Shown: in pieces, positions 43,395 through 55,512 of the stretch | Numbering within the stretch: position 1 is the stretch's first letter | Layout of the letters: each line of letters begins with the position of its first letter | From: Diadophis punctatus similis | Lineage: Eukaryota > Chordata > Lepidosauria > Squamata > Dipsadidae | Length of the DNA stretch: 64,000 nucleotides | Direction: 5' to 3' | Assembly: GCA_023053685.1 (NCBI GenBank) | Contig: JALIGW010000257.1 | Span: 1-64,000, forward strand | Program-made: the position numbers and the translations under genes | The notes under the pieces: generated by a model | The model's input: only the letters and a program-made list of their open reading frames with translations | Database searches by the model: none | What the model was told of the DNA's origin: nothing

Positions 43395-43685
43395 CTTCAT
43401 GACCGTGGCAGCATCCCCGTGGTGACGTGATCCAAATCCAGATGCTTTGGCAACTGGTTCGTATTTATGACGGTGGTCGCAGTATCCCGGGATCACGGGA
43501 TTCCCCCTTTTGCAACCTTCAGTGGGAAAACCAGATTCATTTAACCACCGTGTTACTAACAGAACCACTGCAGGGACTCCCCCTAACAACGGCAGCGAGA
43601 AAGGTTGTAAAACGGGGGCAAAACTCAAACTTAGTAACAGAAATTCTGGCTCGACAGTGGTCGTAAGTTCAGGACTCCCTGTATA
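43395..43685. mobile_element. Tigger-like MITE
   Basis: GCAGCATCCCCGTGGTGACG, CACCGTGTTACTAACAGAAC and GTTGTAAAACGGGGGCAAAA are in family order. Ends near GTAAGTTCAGGACTCCCTGTA. Confidence 0.75.
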
Positions 43686-43689
43686 TCCA

Positions 43690-44052
43690 GGACTCTCATC
43701 GTTCCTATCACCCATCTCCTCCCACTTATGACTGTATGACTGTAACTTGTTGCTTGTATCCTTATGATTTATATTAATATTGTTTCCTGATTGCTTACTT
43801 GAACCCTATGACAACCATTCTTGACAAATGTATCTTTTCTTTTATGTACACTGAGAGCATATGCACCAAAGACAAATTCCTTGTGTGTCCAATCACACTT
43901 GGCTAATAAAGAATTCTATTCTATTTTCTATTCTATTCTATTCTATTCTATTCTATTCTATTCTATTCTATTCTATTCTATTCTATTCTATTCTATTCTA
44001 TTCTATTCTATTCTATTCTAATTCTATTCTATTCTATTCTATTCTATTCTAT
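43690..44052 (+). mobile_element. Rex1-like LINE 3' UTR with long ATTCT tail
   Basis: TCCCACTTATGACTGTATGA, CTTTTATGTACACTGAGAGC and TTGGCTAATAAAGAATTC match 1-477. A (ATTCT)n tail of about 130 bp follows, with one interruption near 44021. Confidence 0.88.
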
Positions 44053-44059
44053 ATGAGCA

Positions 44060-45100
44060 CGGATTTGGAGTTGTGCTTGGAGTTTGACGTTTCTGTTCTT
44101 CCAGTCGTTCCTTACCAAGTCTACAAGGCTTATTGCAGGTCTTTTAAGAAATGACACAAATGTTATGATAACCAGATGCAGCTTCTTCCCAGAAAAATAA
44201 ATAAATAGGGAAAGGGGCTGCATTTTCATCATACAACCTTTTCTTTCCATTAAACGCTGGACTTTTAAAACCAGTCACCCGTCCAGCCACTTTGTTGTGT
44301 GGTCTGTTGGCGAAACCTCTGCAGACATCCAGGCCTTGTTGCACTGAGAAGACAGACCTCCCTGTGGAAATTTTTACAAGCCTGCATTCCCTTACTGCCC
44401 GTCCCTAAGCCAAGATCTGACTTCGGCTTAATTTATTACACCTGCTGGCTTCAGTTCCAGGCCACGGCCCCAATATTGCTTCTATCTGGTTAGGCTCCTT
44501 GGGTGTGAGAAAAAAAGACAGCATTTTTTTGCAGATGGACAAAGGCCAGGAAAACCCGTAATCTAATCCAGCGAGTGAGTGGCTGGGCTCCCCCTTGAAC
44601 CCTTGGTCTGACTCTGACCCTTTTAGAGGCTAGACCCAAGGGAGGCCACCCATTCCGGCCCTAATCTCCTCCTGCAAACCCCCTTCCCCTAATGCTAGCA
44701 TATAATCATTCCCATCATTAACCTCCTTTCTAGTTTCCAAAGCCAAGAACCAATATTGCAAATCCAAGCATCCCTCTGCCCCCCCCCCCGCCCCCAGCCG
44801 CCCCGTTTCCTCATCTATCCAGGCAGCCTTGGTACTCAAAAGCCTTTTGCCCTTTCAGAGGGTCTCTCGGTCCCACTGGGGCTTGCTGAGAGACATCCAG
44901 TGGCTATTCAAGGTTTCTTTTTTTTTTAAAGCCATTTCATCTCCCCCCCCCCCAAAAAAAAACCGAAAGCTCAGTCCATTCGCAGGCATTCATGTGCCTT
45001 TCAATCTTGTTCCTGCTTTCTTACTGTCTCTTGGAAACCTTTCAGAGGGCATTTGTTCAACCTGCCAAGTTAAATCCTTCAGTCTCATGTCAAGGGGGAG
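44060..45100. other. Intergenic DNA, nothing recognised
   Basis: C runs at 44780 and 44943. GC content starts to rise toward the right. No gene called. Confidence 0.4.
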
Positions 45101-45119
45101 GGAGGAGGAGAGAAAGGAG

Positions 45120-45224
<105 letters not shown>

Positions 45225-45303
45225 CAGAACACCCAGTGTCACATTAGAGCCAATTCTTCTGGCCCCAGAACATCCTTTAAGAGATCAGATCAGTAATTCC
45301 AGT

Positions 45304-45305
<2 letters not shown>

Positions 45306-45350
<45 letters not shown>
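45306..45350. repeat. (GTCT)n microsatellite
   Basis: About eleven GTCT units. Confidence 0.96.
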
Positions 45351-47187
45351 CCATGTGTATGTTTGTAGGAAACATGTGCATACCTCAAACACACACAACT
45401 CCCAGTTAGGATAGGGGACCCCAGACTTCAAACCCTACCTCTCTGGGACCCACCGTAGGGCCAAGTCAAACCCTGTGGGCCACGCTGAGCTTCACAGCTC
45501 CCTCCCTCCCCCCTACCCGTTTCTTAGGCCGGTGTTTAATTGTGTTTCTAATTAAAGAGGAAGGGGAGGGGTATTTTGGAAGAGTGGGGGGAGTTCCGAA
45601 ATGGAACCCTTCTCCTTCCCATGTGGGTGCCTCCAGGCAAGAAACACCACACCTCCCCCCCCCCCCAAAAAAGTTTGCAGGACAGAAGAAAAAAAAGATA
45701 TTGGGATTCTCCGTTCCCGCCCCCCTCCCCTTCCCCTTCCCTCCTTCTCCTGTTTCTAAATCAGCCTCGGAGACTTTCTCAGGGGTTAAGGCAGGAACTC
45801 CCGGCTCCTGTTTGAACTGCTCGCATTGCTGGATCGTTGCGTCCTTCTGCTTTTTTTTTTTTTTTTAATTTTACCGGCTAGCGTTCCAGCCGGGGGAGGT
45901 GAAGACCCTCCCCACACCCCCATTTTAAGAAGGCGCGCGCGCACACACACACATACACACGCTTTCCCTGCGCCCCCCTCCCTTCTCCTGGCCTTCTTGG
46001 ACAGATGTAGGAAGGGAGGGGGGCGGCTATTCCAAGCCCTCCACCCTAGCTAAAGAGGCCCCCAATTCCCAAGCCCGCGAGCGGAGGGCGAGAGATTCTT
46101 CCTCCCACCCGCCTCTTCTTCGTCTCCTTCTTCTTCCCCGCCGCTCGCACATCCCTTTCTCCACGCGGGAGCCAAACTCTTCCTCCTCCGAGGCCACCGA
46201 ATCCAGAAAGGCAGATACAGATACAGAGTTGGAAGGCGTCGCTTTTTAGGAAAGAGCTTGCTTGGCCGGCGTGGAAAGCCGGGTCAGGAGACACGGGTGG
46301 GTGGGTGGGCGGGGGGAAAGAGCCAGGAAAAGCAAAAGGGGGGAAAAAACACGCCTGCACTCCCCACCCACCCCACTCCCGCCAGCCAAACCAGCAGCTT
46401 ATTTTTAAACCTTTGTTTTTTGTTTGTTTGTTTGTTTTATAATGCCACAACCGAGCCTGCTCCGGTTTGGCTTCCCTTGCCGAGGCAACATTGTTGCGGC
46501 TCCTCCAAACTTCAGCTACACAAACACAGACCCAACACAAAAGAAAACACCTCTCGCGGATCAATCAATATTGAACGCAGATTTCTGCTTTGCTCCCCTC
46601 TTTTTTTCCTTCTTCTTCTTCCTTGCACGCTTCCGCTCCACCCCCCCACCCGGACGGATTTTGTTAAAAAAAAATTAATTTAATTTTAAAAGACAAAATA
46701 AAACAGCCGGTTGTCTTTCCCGGGCGCCCTTCTCCCATCCCACCCCCTTTGGCCACCGCGGGGAAAAGAAAAAACAAACAAACAAGCAACTTATTTAATC
46801 TCGCAGGCCAATTAATTAAGCGCATCCCCCCCCTTTCTCCCTCCTCCCCCCCAGGGAGCTCCCAGGCTTCCACCCCCCCCCTGCGCCCAACGATTACCGA
46901 AAAAAAGCACCCCGGCCCCTTTAAGAAGTCTTCCCACTCTTCTGCTGGCAAGACACACTCGCTCGGAGGAGCCCCCGTTTTGCAAGCTCGCCACCCAACC
47001 CCATCGCTCGCCAGCTCCATCCAACCCCGCGCCTGCCCTCTTCTCCTCTCCTCTCCTCTGCCCCGGGGACTTTCCATTGTTTCTGCGAGACCCCGGCCGG
47101 AGGGGAAACCCACCCACCCAGCCACCCACCCTCCAACGGAAGGAGCCCGGGCACCGGGACCGCGGGAACCAGGACGCAAAACTTACC

Positions 47188-47480
47188 TAGGGCTCGGCGC
47201 TGGAGAAGCCGAGCAGCTGGGGCGGCCGGCGGGCAAAACGCACAGGGAAGCCGGCGGGCAAAGCAACCATCCAAAAGGCCAAAAGGAGAAGCGGCGTGGA
47301 AAGAAATCAAAAACCCCAATACTGTCGTTTTGCAGCCCCCCCTCTTTTAAAAAAAAATCCCCCCTCGCCCTGCGGATTGCAGGTCGCAGTCCGGCGGCTG
47401 GAAGGAGGTGAAGTTTTGCGTGTCTGTGTGCGTGTGTGTGTGTGTCTCTTTTCAATCGCGCTTATTCCCTTGCTTTTTCC
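47188..47480 (-). other. Candidate non-coding first exon, minus strand
   Basis: Read on the minus strand, GCGCCGAGCCCTAG is followed by GTAAGTTTTG, a near-ideal donor, at 47187/47188. The exon side is CpG-rich. The start is arbitrary. No acceptor or coding exon was seen in the window, so a long first intron would be needed. Confidence 0.3.
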
Positions 47481-48239
47481 GGGGGAGGGGGGGGGGTCCG
47501 GCGGCGAAGAGAGAAAATAATGATAATAAAATAAAAAAATAATAACCAGGAATTAAAAAGAAAAAACAACAACAACCCCAACCTTCACCCAGCCAAAGGG
47601 GAGGGGGGGAAAAAAGAGCACCGCGTTAGTAGAAAGAATAAAAGTGAATCAACTCGCAGAGAAGCCCAGCAAGTTGAAGTGTCAAATTACATGGGCTATT
47701 TTATTACCAAAGGGCCCCGCGCTTCTGGCTGTTGGCAAAATCTGTCCCAGATTCCTATCTGAAAGGGAGCTTCCAGTAGACGCCTTCCGCTGGCTGGCTG
47801 GCTGGCTCCCTCCCCCCCCCTCTCCTCCGCCCCCCTCCCTCCCTCCCCAGGCTCCCTTCGCTTCCACTCCACCTTCTGACCATCGAAAGTTACAATCTTG
47901 AAAAGCCAAGTTGAACAACGCAAATAATTGTCTTTCGATCCCTTCCCCCCCTTTTTCTCCCTCCCTCCCCCTCTTCCCCCCCCCGCATCAAAGGGGAGAA
48001 CTTCCTGTCTGGGGAAGCCAGCTGAATGGCAACCGGACCCGCTGATTGATTTAAAAAAAATTCAACGGGGGGGGGGGAGAGAGAGAGAGAGAGAGAGAGA
48101 GAGGTGCAAGGGGAGGAAAAAGGGGGATCCCCACCCCCCGCGAAGCCTTTGGCACTTTCTTCGCCGTTCTCCGCAGGGGGAAACCCTCCCCCCCCTTCCT
48201 TGACACACAACACACACTCACACACACTCACGGCTCGCT

Positions 48240-48548
48240 CGCGTGCAAAACCAGCTGCCTTCCGCTTTGCACGCTTATTGTTCGGCGTTCGCGGGGGAGA
48301 ACGCGGAGCTCCGGGAAGGGGTTATTCGGAGACGGGGGTTTTCCTACGAGACTGGGCCGGTCGCCCCCTCTCCCAGACAGACAGACAGACGGAGCGACCC
48401 CTGCTTGGGTCCCTCGAGCGCAGCCGGATCCGGCTTCCTCTGCGGATCGCGCAAAACCCAGACGCTGCCCGGATGGGAGAGGCGAGCCTCCTCTGTCCAC
48501 CCCGCGATTCCGAGGGGGTGGGTAGGGGGGTGGGGGTTTGCTCCCCAG
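48240..48548 (+). other. Candidate non-coding first exon, plus strand
   Basis: GTTTGCTCCCCAG is followed by GTAAGCGGCGCG at 48548/48549, a good donor in CpG-rich DNA. It faces away from the minus-strand donor about 1.36 kb to the left. The start is arbitrary and no downstream acceptor was recognised. Confidence 0.25.
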
Positions 48549-50041
48549 GTAAGCGGCGCGAACCCCCCCCCCCACACACACACAAACCTTCTCTACCTGT
48601 TTGGAGAAGAAACCTCGCCGGGCGGCTTACTTCGGAGTAAAAGCCGGCACCCTTGCTTGGCGTATTTAATTAAAGGGTGCAAGAAGACAAGACCAAAAGG
48701 CTGCCGCGTCTTGTATTTTTTTTCCTTTTTTTATTAGCTGTGATTTATTTATTTTTGTTTATTTTTTTATTTTATTTTTTTGTTTTTTATTTTATTTTTT
48801 TATTTTTTTTACGCCAGGCGCACGGAAGACCCGCCGGGCATCCGAGTCCGAAAGATGCCCCAGAGGGAAGTCCCAATCCTGGATATAGCGCCGAGAGTTT
48901 CTCCGGGGGAGGGGGAGGACGGGCCAAAATTGGAGGGAGGGGCTTCTGCTCCAGGCGGGGCGGGGGAGGAGGGGAGGCGGGCGTGGATTTTTTTTTTAAA
49001 CGCCCACCTCCGCCGGGGAGACCTCTTCTCCACTTTCACCGAACGCCTTTTTGTAAAGGTTCCTTCACTTGCCCCCATATGGAGGGAGCCCTTGCATTCC
49101 TCTCCCCCCCACCGCATCCTTTTGGCCCGCCTTCTCACGACCCTTCCCCGGGGAAGCGAAGTCGGGTTCGGCGGCGACGGCGCCGCGGAAGCGCGATCCC
49201 CGGGCCTGCCTTACTCCTTTGCCGGGATCGCGCAAGCTCCTTTTGAGACCATCCCACCCCCCACCCCCCCGAAATCGTTTCATTCTCCGATCGCGGTCAC
49301 CAGACACACACACACCCCCCCCAATCCTACGACCTTATCGGGGCAAAAGGCGGAGGGCGGGTGGGAGTCGGGAGCCCACACACACACACACACACACACA
49401 AAAAGTCAAAAGGCGGAGGGTTCGAGCAAGAATCGGGAGCCCCCCCCCAAAAAAAAAGTCAAAAGAAGCGAACGAGACCCGCGCTTTGAAATTGTCGGGG
49501 ATCCAATCTTTTTTTCCCCCTTTCCCTGTTTTTTTAAAGCAACTCGGGGGGCGTCTACAAATGCTTCTCTGCCCCCCCTTCCCTCGCTCCCCCAAATATT
49601 TCCAGGCCGATCGCTGTCGTTGTAGCGGGAACGGAGCGAGCAACGTGCCTTCAAACCCCCCCCCCCGGCCCGGTTGCGGGGATCGGGGATCACGGCATTG
49701 GGTTTCACCCCCAATTCCAGCGCTTCTCCGCCTTCCTCGTTTTGTGTGGGTACCGGGGAGGGGAAGGAAGGAAGAGGGAGGGAGGAAAGGAAAGGAGGGG
49801 AAGGAAGGAAGACAAGCAGCCGATTTTCCATCTTAAAAAGGAAGGAGGAGACGGAGGCAGGCAGGGGAAAAAAATCTTTCCGAGGTTCATGTAAATCTCC
49901 GGGCCGCGCAAGTGGATCCCGAGGTTCCTTTCCGCTAATCGGCTTCCCAGCTTCACCCCAGATCAGGCGACAGATGCCCGGTATCTTAAGAGGCACAGGA
50001 TGGGGGGGGGGGGGAGAGGATCTTCTATCTTTCTCCTAGGG

Positions 50042-50173
50042 CAGGGTGGGCAAAGTTGGCTCTTCTATGACTTGTGGACTTCAACTCCCAGAATTCCTGA
50101 GCCAATCATGCTAGCTCAGGAATTCTGGGAGTTGAAGTCCACAAGTCATAGAAGAGCCAACTTTGCCCACCTG
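50042..50173. mobile_element. Palindromic MITE, GTGGGCAAAGTTGGC family
   Basis: CAGGGTGGGCAAAGTTGGCT and AGCCAACTTTGCCCACCTG are inverted arms around GCCAATCATGCTAGCTCAGG. It sits at the right edge of the CpG-rich block. Confidence 0.88.
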
Positions 50174-50279
50174 GCTAGGCGAAAAGCGCGGGGGGGGGGA
50201 GGGGGAACAAGACGACTTGGATTGGCCCAGTAGGAGGGGGGTCCAAGATCCCCCCACGGGGCTTATATACCCTCTTCCC

Positions 50280-50670
50280 ATCCACAGGGCTGTCTTAAGG
50301 CATGGGCCTGATGGGCACTTGCCCAGGGGCCCCATACTAATCTGTGTATGTTAACCCTTCAATGCACCTTGTATCATATAAATACAGCAACGTATTTATT
50401 ACATTTTACTGCATTTTTAAAAATTAATACTAACATGTATTAATAGAAATTAACACTGATTTCCCACCCCCCTAGATGATGAGACGAGCCCGCATGTTTT
50501 TAATGCTTCAACACTGATTTTGTTGGAAGTGCCAATAAAAGAAATGTATGTTTAATTTTATCGAACATTTATATTTTTATTCCTGTGAGTATAGTTGTCG
50601 TAGGGGCCCCAGTACACTGTTTTGCCCAGGGCCCATAATGCTGTTAAGACCGCCCTGCCCACCTACCCAC
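50280..50670. other. Probable old repeat, unclassified
   Basis: GGCATGGGCCTGATGGGCAC and GCCCAGGGCCCATAATGCTG near the two ends are roughly inverted. GGGGCCCC motifs repeat inside. This may be a decayed DNA transposon. Confidence 0.35.
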
Positions 50671-50798
50671 CTTAAAGCCAAAAAAGTGATCCTTGGATTA
50701 TGGGTGGGTGGGTGATCTTGCTAGGCTGATGGTATTTCACAGGGCACTTTCACAACCCATCATTCCAGGTCTAGCAGGAGCCTCCTCTTGGATACGTA

Positions 50799-51237
50799 CA
50801 GATAGTCCTTGACTTACAACGGTTCAGTTAGTGACGGTTCCAAAATCCCAACATGGCACTGGATGAAGTGACTTACGACCATTTCTTGACTTACAATGGT
50901 TCAGTTAGTGACAGTTCCAAAATCCCAACATGGCACTGGATGAAGTGATTTACGACCATTTCCCCCACCCTTGCAGCATATCCCCATTGTGATCAAAAAT
51001 TCAGAGGCTTGGCCAACTGGTTCATATTTATGACGGTTGCTGGGTGTGCATGGGGGGGGTCACGTGGTCTCCTTTTATAACCTGACAAGCAAAGTCAAGA
51101 CTTAAATAGCAGGGTTTACTAGCTTTACAACTGCAGTGATTCACTTAACAACGGTGGCAAGAAATGTCATAAAAATGGGTCAAAGCTCACTTAACAAACA
51201 TTTCGCTTAAGGATAGAAGCTTGGGGCTCCTGTGGCC
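50799..51237. mobile_element. Tigger-like MITE with internal duplication
   Basis: Starts CAGATAGTCCTTGACTTACA after TA. A unit of about 75 bp (GTTCAGTTAGTGACGGTTCC ... CATGGCACTGGATGAAGTGA) is tandemly duplicated at 50810-50960. The right half has ACAACGGTGGCAAGAAATGT. Confidence 0.82.
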
Positions 51238-51418
51238 CCAATTTGGGTTTTTTTTTTCCTTCGTTGCCTGGGGAGTTTGACTTGGAAGTTAATTCCGGTT
51301 TATTCAGAAGCATGATAAGGGCATCGACTTTTATCCCTGGGTTCAAGGGGGAGGGTGCAACTCATCCTGAACGTCCAACCTGGACGTTCAGATGAATGTT
51401 CTTCAGATGAATCTCTGA

Positions 51419-52504
51419 ATGTTCAGAGATGATCTGAAGATAAGGGATATAGTCATCACCCCTCTGTCATGGTCAGATCATTTCCTACTGAGGTTGGATT
51501 TCGCAGCCCCATTCCTCCCCCGCAGGGAGGCGGGACCGACTAGGTGGTTCCGCCCCAGGCGCCTAATGGAACCGGAAGGATTCCAGAGGGAACTTGGGGA
51601 AATACCTGAAACCCTGGTACACAATTCGGCTGACTCCCTGGTGGCTGCTTGGAACACCGCAGCATCAGGGGCCCTAGACCGAATTGCGCCTAAGCGACCT
51701 CTCTATGGCAGTGGATCCCGGAAAGCTCCCTGGTTTACCGAGGAGCTCCGGGAGATGAAACGCCAGAAGAGACGTCTAGAACGCCGCTGGAGGGCCAGAA
51801 AAACCGAGTCTGATCGAACACTATTAAGAATTTACATCAGATCTTATTTAGTGGCGATAAGGGCGGCAAAACGATCCTATTTTTCCGCTCTTATTGCGTC
51901 CGCAGATTCCCGCCCGGCCGCCTTGTTTAGGGTGACGCGCTCCCTCCTTGCAAAAGGGGGGAGCGAGGAACACTTACAAGGCAGAGCTGAGGAATTCGCT
52001 GAGTTTCTGTCGGATAAAGTCGCTCAGATTCGGTCAAACCTGGACTCTGGCTGGGCAGAGTCCATTGAGTTGACAGGGGCTAGTCCTAGTCCATCTTTAT
52101 GGGAAGAGTTTGGGCCTGTTTCTCCTGAGGATGTGGACAGGGCTGTGGGAGCGATGGGTACCTCCACCTGTTTATTGGACCCGTGCCCCTCCTGGCTGGT
52201 CTCGACCAGCAGGGAGGTGGCACGCGGCTGGATCCAGGCGGTGGTCACCGCTTCTTTGAGAGAGGGATCCGTACCGCAGTCGTTAAAAGCTGCGGTGGTG
52301 CGACCCCTCCTGAAGAAGCCTTCCCTGGATCCAGCTGACTTGAAGAACTATCGTCCGGTCTCCAACTTACCTTTTTTAGGGAAAGTTGTGGAGAAGGTGG
52401 TGGTTACTCAGCTTCTGCAGCTCCTGGATGAAACAGATCATCTAGATCCTTACCAGTCGGGCTCAGGCGCGGCTACAGTACAGAAACTGCCTTGGTCGCT
52501 CTGA
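51419..52504 (+). pseudogene. L2 ORF2 part 1: endonuclease end, linker, RT start
   Basis: A 361-codon open frame. Residues 17-21 (SWSDH) are the final SDH motif of the APE-type endonuclease, so most of that domain is missing upstream. A long linker rich in arginine follows (about 110-150). RT region 0-1 starts near residue 289, with NYRPVSNL at about 311-318 and DPYQSG near 343. After this the frame leaves the conserved path: the expected continuation is found one frame over, pointing to loss of a single base near 52466. The methionine at 51419 is just the first ATG after an upstream stop, not a natural start. The intact family member would nick DNA and copy its own RNA at the target site. 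This copy cannot make a full protein. Confidence 0.88.
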
Positions 52505-53679
52505 TGGATGATCTCTGGCGGGCCCGGGATGGGGGGAACTCCTCCATCCTGGTGCTACTTGACCTCTCAGCGGCTTTCGATACCATCGACCATGGTATCC
52601 TTCTGCATCGTCTCAGCGAGTTGGGAGTGGGAGGCACCGTTTTGCGGTGGTTCTCCTCTTATCTCGCTGATAGGATGCAGTCGGTGCTCGCAGGGGGGCA
52701 GAGGTCGTCCCCTAGGCCCCTATTATGTGGGGTGCCTCAGGGGTCGGTTCTCTCGCCCATCCTGTTCAACATCTACATGAAACCGCTGGGTGAGATCATT
52801 CGCAGACATGGGGTGTGTTTCCATCAGTACGCTGATGACACCCAGCTGTACATTACCACCCCGTCTGACTTCAGTGAGGCAGTTGATGTAATGTGCCGGT
52901 GCCTGGACGACGTTAGGATCTGGATGGGGAGGAACAGACTCAGACTTAATCCCGACAAGACTGAGTGGCTGTGGATATTGCCTCCTAAGGATCATGACAA
53001 CTGCCCCTCCTTGTTCCTTGAGGGAGCGAAACTGACTCCCTCGGACCGGGTCCGCAACTTGGGGGTCCTCCTAGATCCACAGCTAAAATTGGACCATCAT
53101 CTTTCTGCTGTGGCTAGGGGGGCCTTTGCACAGGTTCGCCTGGTGCACCAGTTGCGGCCATATTTGGAGAAGGAGGCTCTACTCACGGTCACTCATGCCC
53201 TTGTCACCTCTCGTTTGGACTACTGCAATGCGCTCTACATGGGGCTACCCTTGAAGAGTATCCGGAGACTTCAGCTGGTGCAAAATGCGGCTGCGCGTGC
53301 TGTGGTGGGTGTGCCAAGGTACACCCACGTGACATCGATACTCCGCCAGCTGCATTGGTTGCCCATCGGTCTCCGGGTCCAATTCAAGGTGTTGATCACC
53401 ATCTTTAAAGCCCTTCATGGCTTAGGACCAGGTTATCTACGGGACCGCATTCTGCCTCATACTTCCCTCCGACCGGTTAGGGCCCACAGAGTTGGCCTCC
53501 TCCAGGTCCCGTCGGCCAAGCAATGCCGGCTGGCGGGCCCAAGGGGGAGAGCCTTCTCTGTGGCTGGCCCCGCTCTCTGGAACCAACTTCCACCAGAGAC
53601 CCGAACTATCCCCACTCTGCTGGCCTTCCGAAAAGCCGTTAAGACATGGCTCTTCCTGCAGGCGGGGGGTAGAGCTTAA
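52468..53679 (+). pseudogene. L2 ORF2 part 2: reverse transcriptase core and C-terminus
   Basis: Open to a natural stop at 53679. Numbered from the methionine at 52492, the RT motifs are LDLSAAFDTID (23-33, catalytic Asp 24), GVPQGSVLSPILFN (80-93) and YADD (113-116, both catalytic aspartates present). NPDKTEWL and LGVLLD follow, then the L2-type C-terminal block RLQLVQNAAARAVVG and LHWLPIGLRVQFK. No catalytic residue is missing. The methionine at 52492 is internal, because conserved RT residues (GYSTETALVAL) precede it in the same frame. Known L2 proteins act in target-primed reverse transcription in the nucleus. Here the domain is cut off from its N-terminal part by the frameshift. Confidence 0.92.
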
Positions 53680-53880
53680 TTCACTCGAGCTCACCCCCCA
53701 AGTATGTATGATGTTGAATGGTTGTTGACTTCTTATATTGTGTTTTAATTTTTATATTGTTTTAATTACTATTTTAGATTTTGGTTGTTCTTGTATTTTT
53801 CACTGATGTACGCCGCCCTGAGTCCTTAGGGAGTTGGGCGGCATATAAGAATTCCAAAATAAATAAATAAATAAATAAAC

Positions 53881-54760
53881 CTCCCCTCCCCTCCCATTCC
53901 TGAAAAATGCAGGTTTTTGGGGAAAGCCAGAGAAAAGCAGCCGAGAGGCACACCTTTGAAGGCCGCCGGAGCTCGCTTTGCGACCGGCACGGGAGTCCTA
54001 ACCAATTCAACTCACGAGGCTCGGCCCCCCCATTCAGCCTGGAAAGCCTTTGCAAAAGGTCTTGTGAAGAGGGACGCCTCCTCCGCCCCTGCCAGGGATT
54101 GGGGACCGCGAAACCACGAATGAGCCCGGTCCGCCCGCGCGTAAAAAAAAACACCCACTCGCGGTTATTTCTGGCTGTCGCAACCCGCCTCTTTCCCCCA
54201 TGGATCGCAAGCATCGTGGGCACCATCCTTAGGCGACACACACACACACACACACCCGTTCCCACGCTTTTGCGTCTCAAAAGCTTTGCTTTTTCAAGCC
54301 GGAAGCCTTGGGAACTCCTTGCGACTGGATTTGCCAAACCACCCCCGCTGCTTTTTTTTTTTAAAGGCTGGCTACGGTCTCTGGGTTACGACTAGCGGAG
54401 GATGCCGGAGCCCCCCTTCACAAACGCAGGCTTCCCGTCCACCCCCCGCTTCTTTTTCCTCGCAAGAGATCCTTCCTTCCTTTGGCTAGGCGCCGAGGCT
54501 CCGCTCCGGAGGTCGGAAGTGCTCCGGCTTCCGCGTTTTGCAGCCAGCCGCCGTGTCAGATGGAGAGCTGAATAACAAAGGCAAGTTTTGAGAGCAGCAG
54601 CAGCAGCGTTGGGCCTGAGTGACGTCAGGGAACAATGCCCGTGCCAGCAGCTTTCCCTCTTTCATAGATGCGCGCGCATCGCCCCGACGCTGCGGCTTCT
54701 CCCTTCCGAAGCCGGACTCCGTTTTCGGACATTGAGCTCCTTAAGGGGATACGCACCTTT
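53881..54760. promoter_or_regulatory. Second CpG-rich block
   Basis: CpG-dense, transposon-poor DNA right after the L2 tail. A GTGACGTCAG string (cAMP-response-element-like) lies at 54618-54628, and a short CA run at 54237-54256. It may be part of the same island as 45.5-50 kb, separated by the MITE and L2 insertions. No exon identified. Confidence 0.45.
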
Positions 54761-54989
54761 TATGGACTACCCCCCCCAAAAAAAAGGGGGGGTGGAGGAG
54801 GGAACTACCATTTGGTGCAGCCTTTCCTTGCTTTTCCTTAGTTCATTCAGCAAAAAGGCTTTTCCTTGCAAAACGATCACAAGCTATTATTCAAGGGTAG
54901 CATCTGAAAGGTCCTTTGGCCGCCATCCAAACCCAAAGGTGCTTTTTCCAAACAAAAGGTGGTGGTTGTTTTTTCTCTGAAAAGGTTTC

Positions 54990-55110
54990 GCTTCTCAGCC
55001 AAGAAGCTTCTTTGGTTCTAACTGAAGAACCGATGAAGCTTTTTCGGTTCTAACTGAAGAACCGATGAAGCTTCTTGGATGAGAAGCCAAACGTTTTCCA
55101 AAAAGAAAAG
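54990..55110. repeat. Small palindrome, same family as 35.7 kb
   Basis: GCTTCTCAGCCAAGAAGCTT at the left and AAGCTTCTTGGATGAGAAGC at the right are inverted. The centre repeats GGTTCTAACTGAAGAACCGA twice, each unit able to form its own hairpin. Confidence 0.8.
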
Positions 55111-55174
55111 AAAAGAAAAAGTCTACTTGTCTTTTGGAAAGAAATACCTTTGGGTTGGCGATGTTTCGGTGGCC

Positions 55175-55512
55175 ACGACAGCAAGTCCTCGACTTACAAC
55201 AGTTCGCTTATGACCGTTCAGAGTTACAACGGCACTGAAAAAAGCGACTTATGACCGTTTTTCACACTTACGATGGTTGCAGCCTCCCCAGGGTCACGTG
55301 ATTTACCTTTGAATACCTGGCAACTGACTTACATTTATGACAGCTGCAGTGTCGGGGGTCAAAGAGGGAAGCCAGATTCACTTAACAAACTTGTCACTAA
55401 TTTAAGAACTGCAGTGATTCACTTAACAACGGCGGCAAGAAAGGTGGTAAAATGGGGCACAATTTGACTCAACAAATTTCTCACTCAGCAACATAAATTT
55501 TCGGCACAATTC
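55175..55512. mobile_element. Tigger-like MITE
   Basis: GCAAGTCCTCGACTTACAAC, AAAGCGACTTATGACCGTTT and ACAACGGCGGCAAGAAAGGT are in order. Confidence 0.82.

Larger units (their letters stand above)
45500..49980. promoter_or_regulatory. CpG-rich block, candidate promoter island
   Basis: GC- and CpG-dense compared with the AT-rich surroundings, and unusually poor in transposons. Many C and G homopolymers are present. Good splice-donor strings occur on both strands (47187 minus, 48548 plus), as expected for 5' exons of divergent transcripts. Long open frames here carry no recognisable domain and are put down to GC composition. No gene identity can be given. Confidence 0.6.
51390..53880 (+). mobile_element. 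L2-clade LINE, 5'-truncated, nearly intact RT
   Basis: The element begins within the C-terminal part of the endonuclease domain and runs through linker, reverse transcriptase and C-terminal region. A 3' UTR follows that ends in TACGCCGCCCTGAGTCCTTA, GGGCGGCATATAAG and (AAAT)n. The reading frame is broken once, near 52466. The encoded motifs (YADDTQLY, GVPQGSVL, LGVLLD) fit the L2 clade. Few other lesions suggest a young copy. It lies between the two CpG-rich blocks. Confidence 0.92.

Noticed and set aside
42871..43402. 162-164 codon frames on both strands
   Set aside because: The minus frame is decayed CR1 C-terminus and the plus frame is its shadow. Neither has RT catalytic motifs.
46664..49996. 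Open frames of 100-280 codons in GC-rich DNA
   Set aside because: Proline/arginine/glycine-rich, overlapping on all frames and both strands, with no recognisable domain. Explained by base composition.
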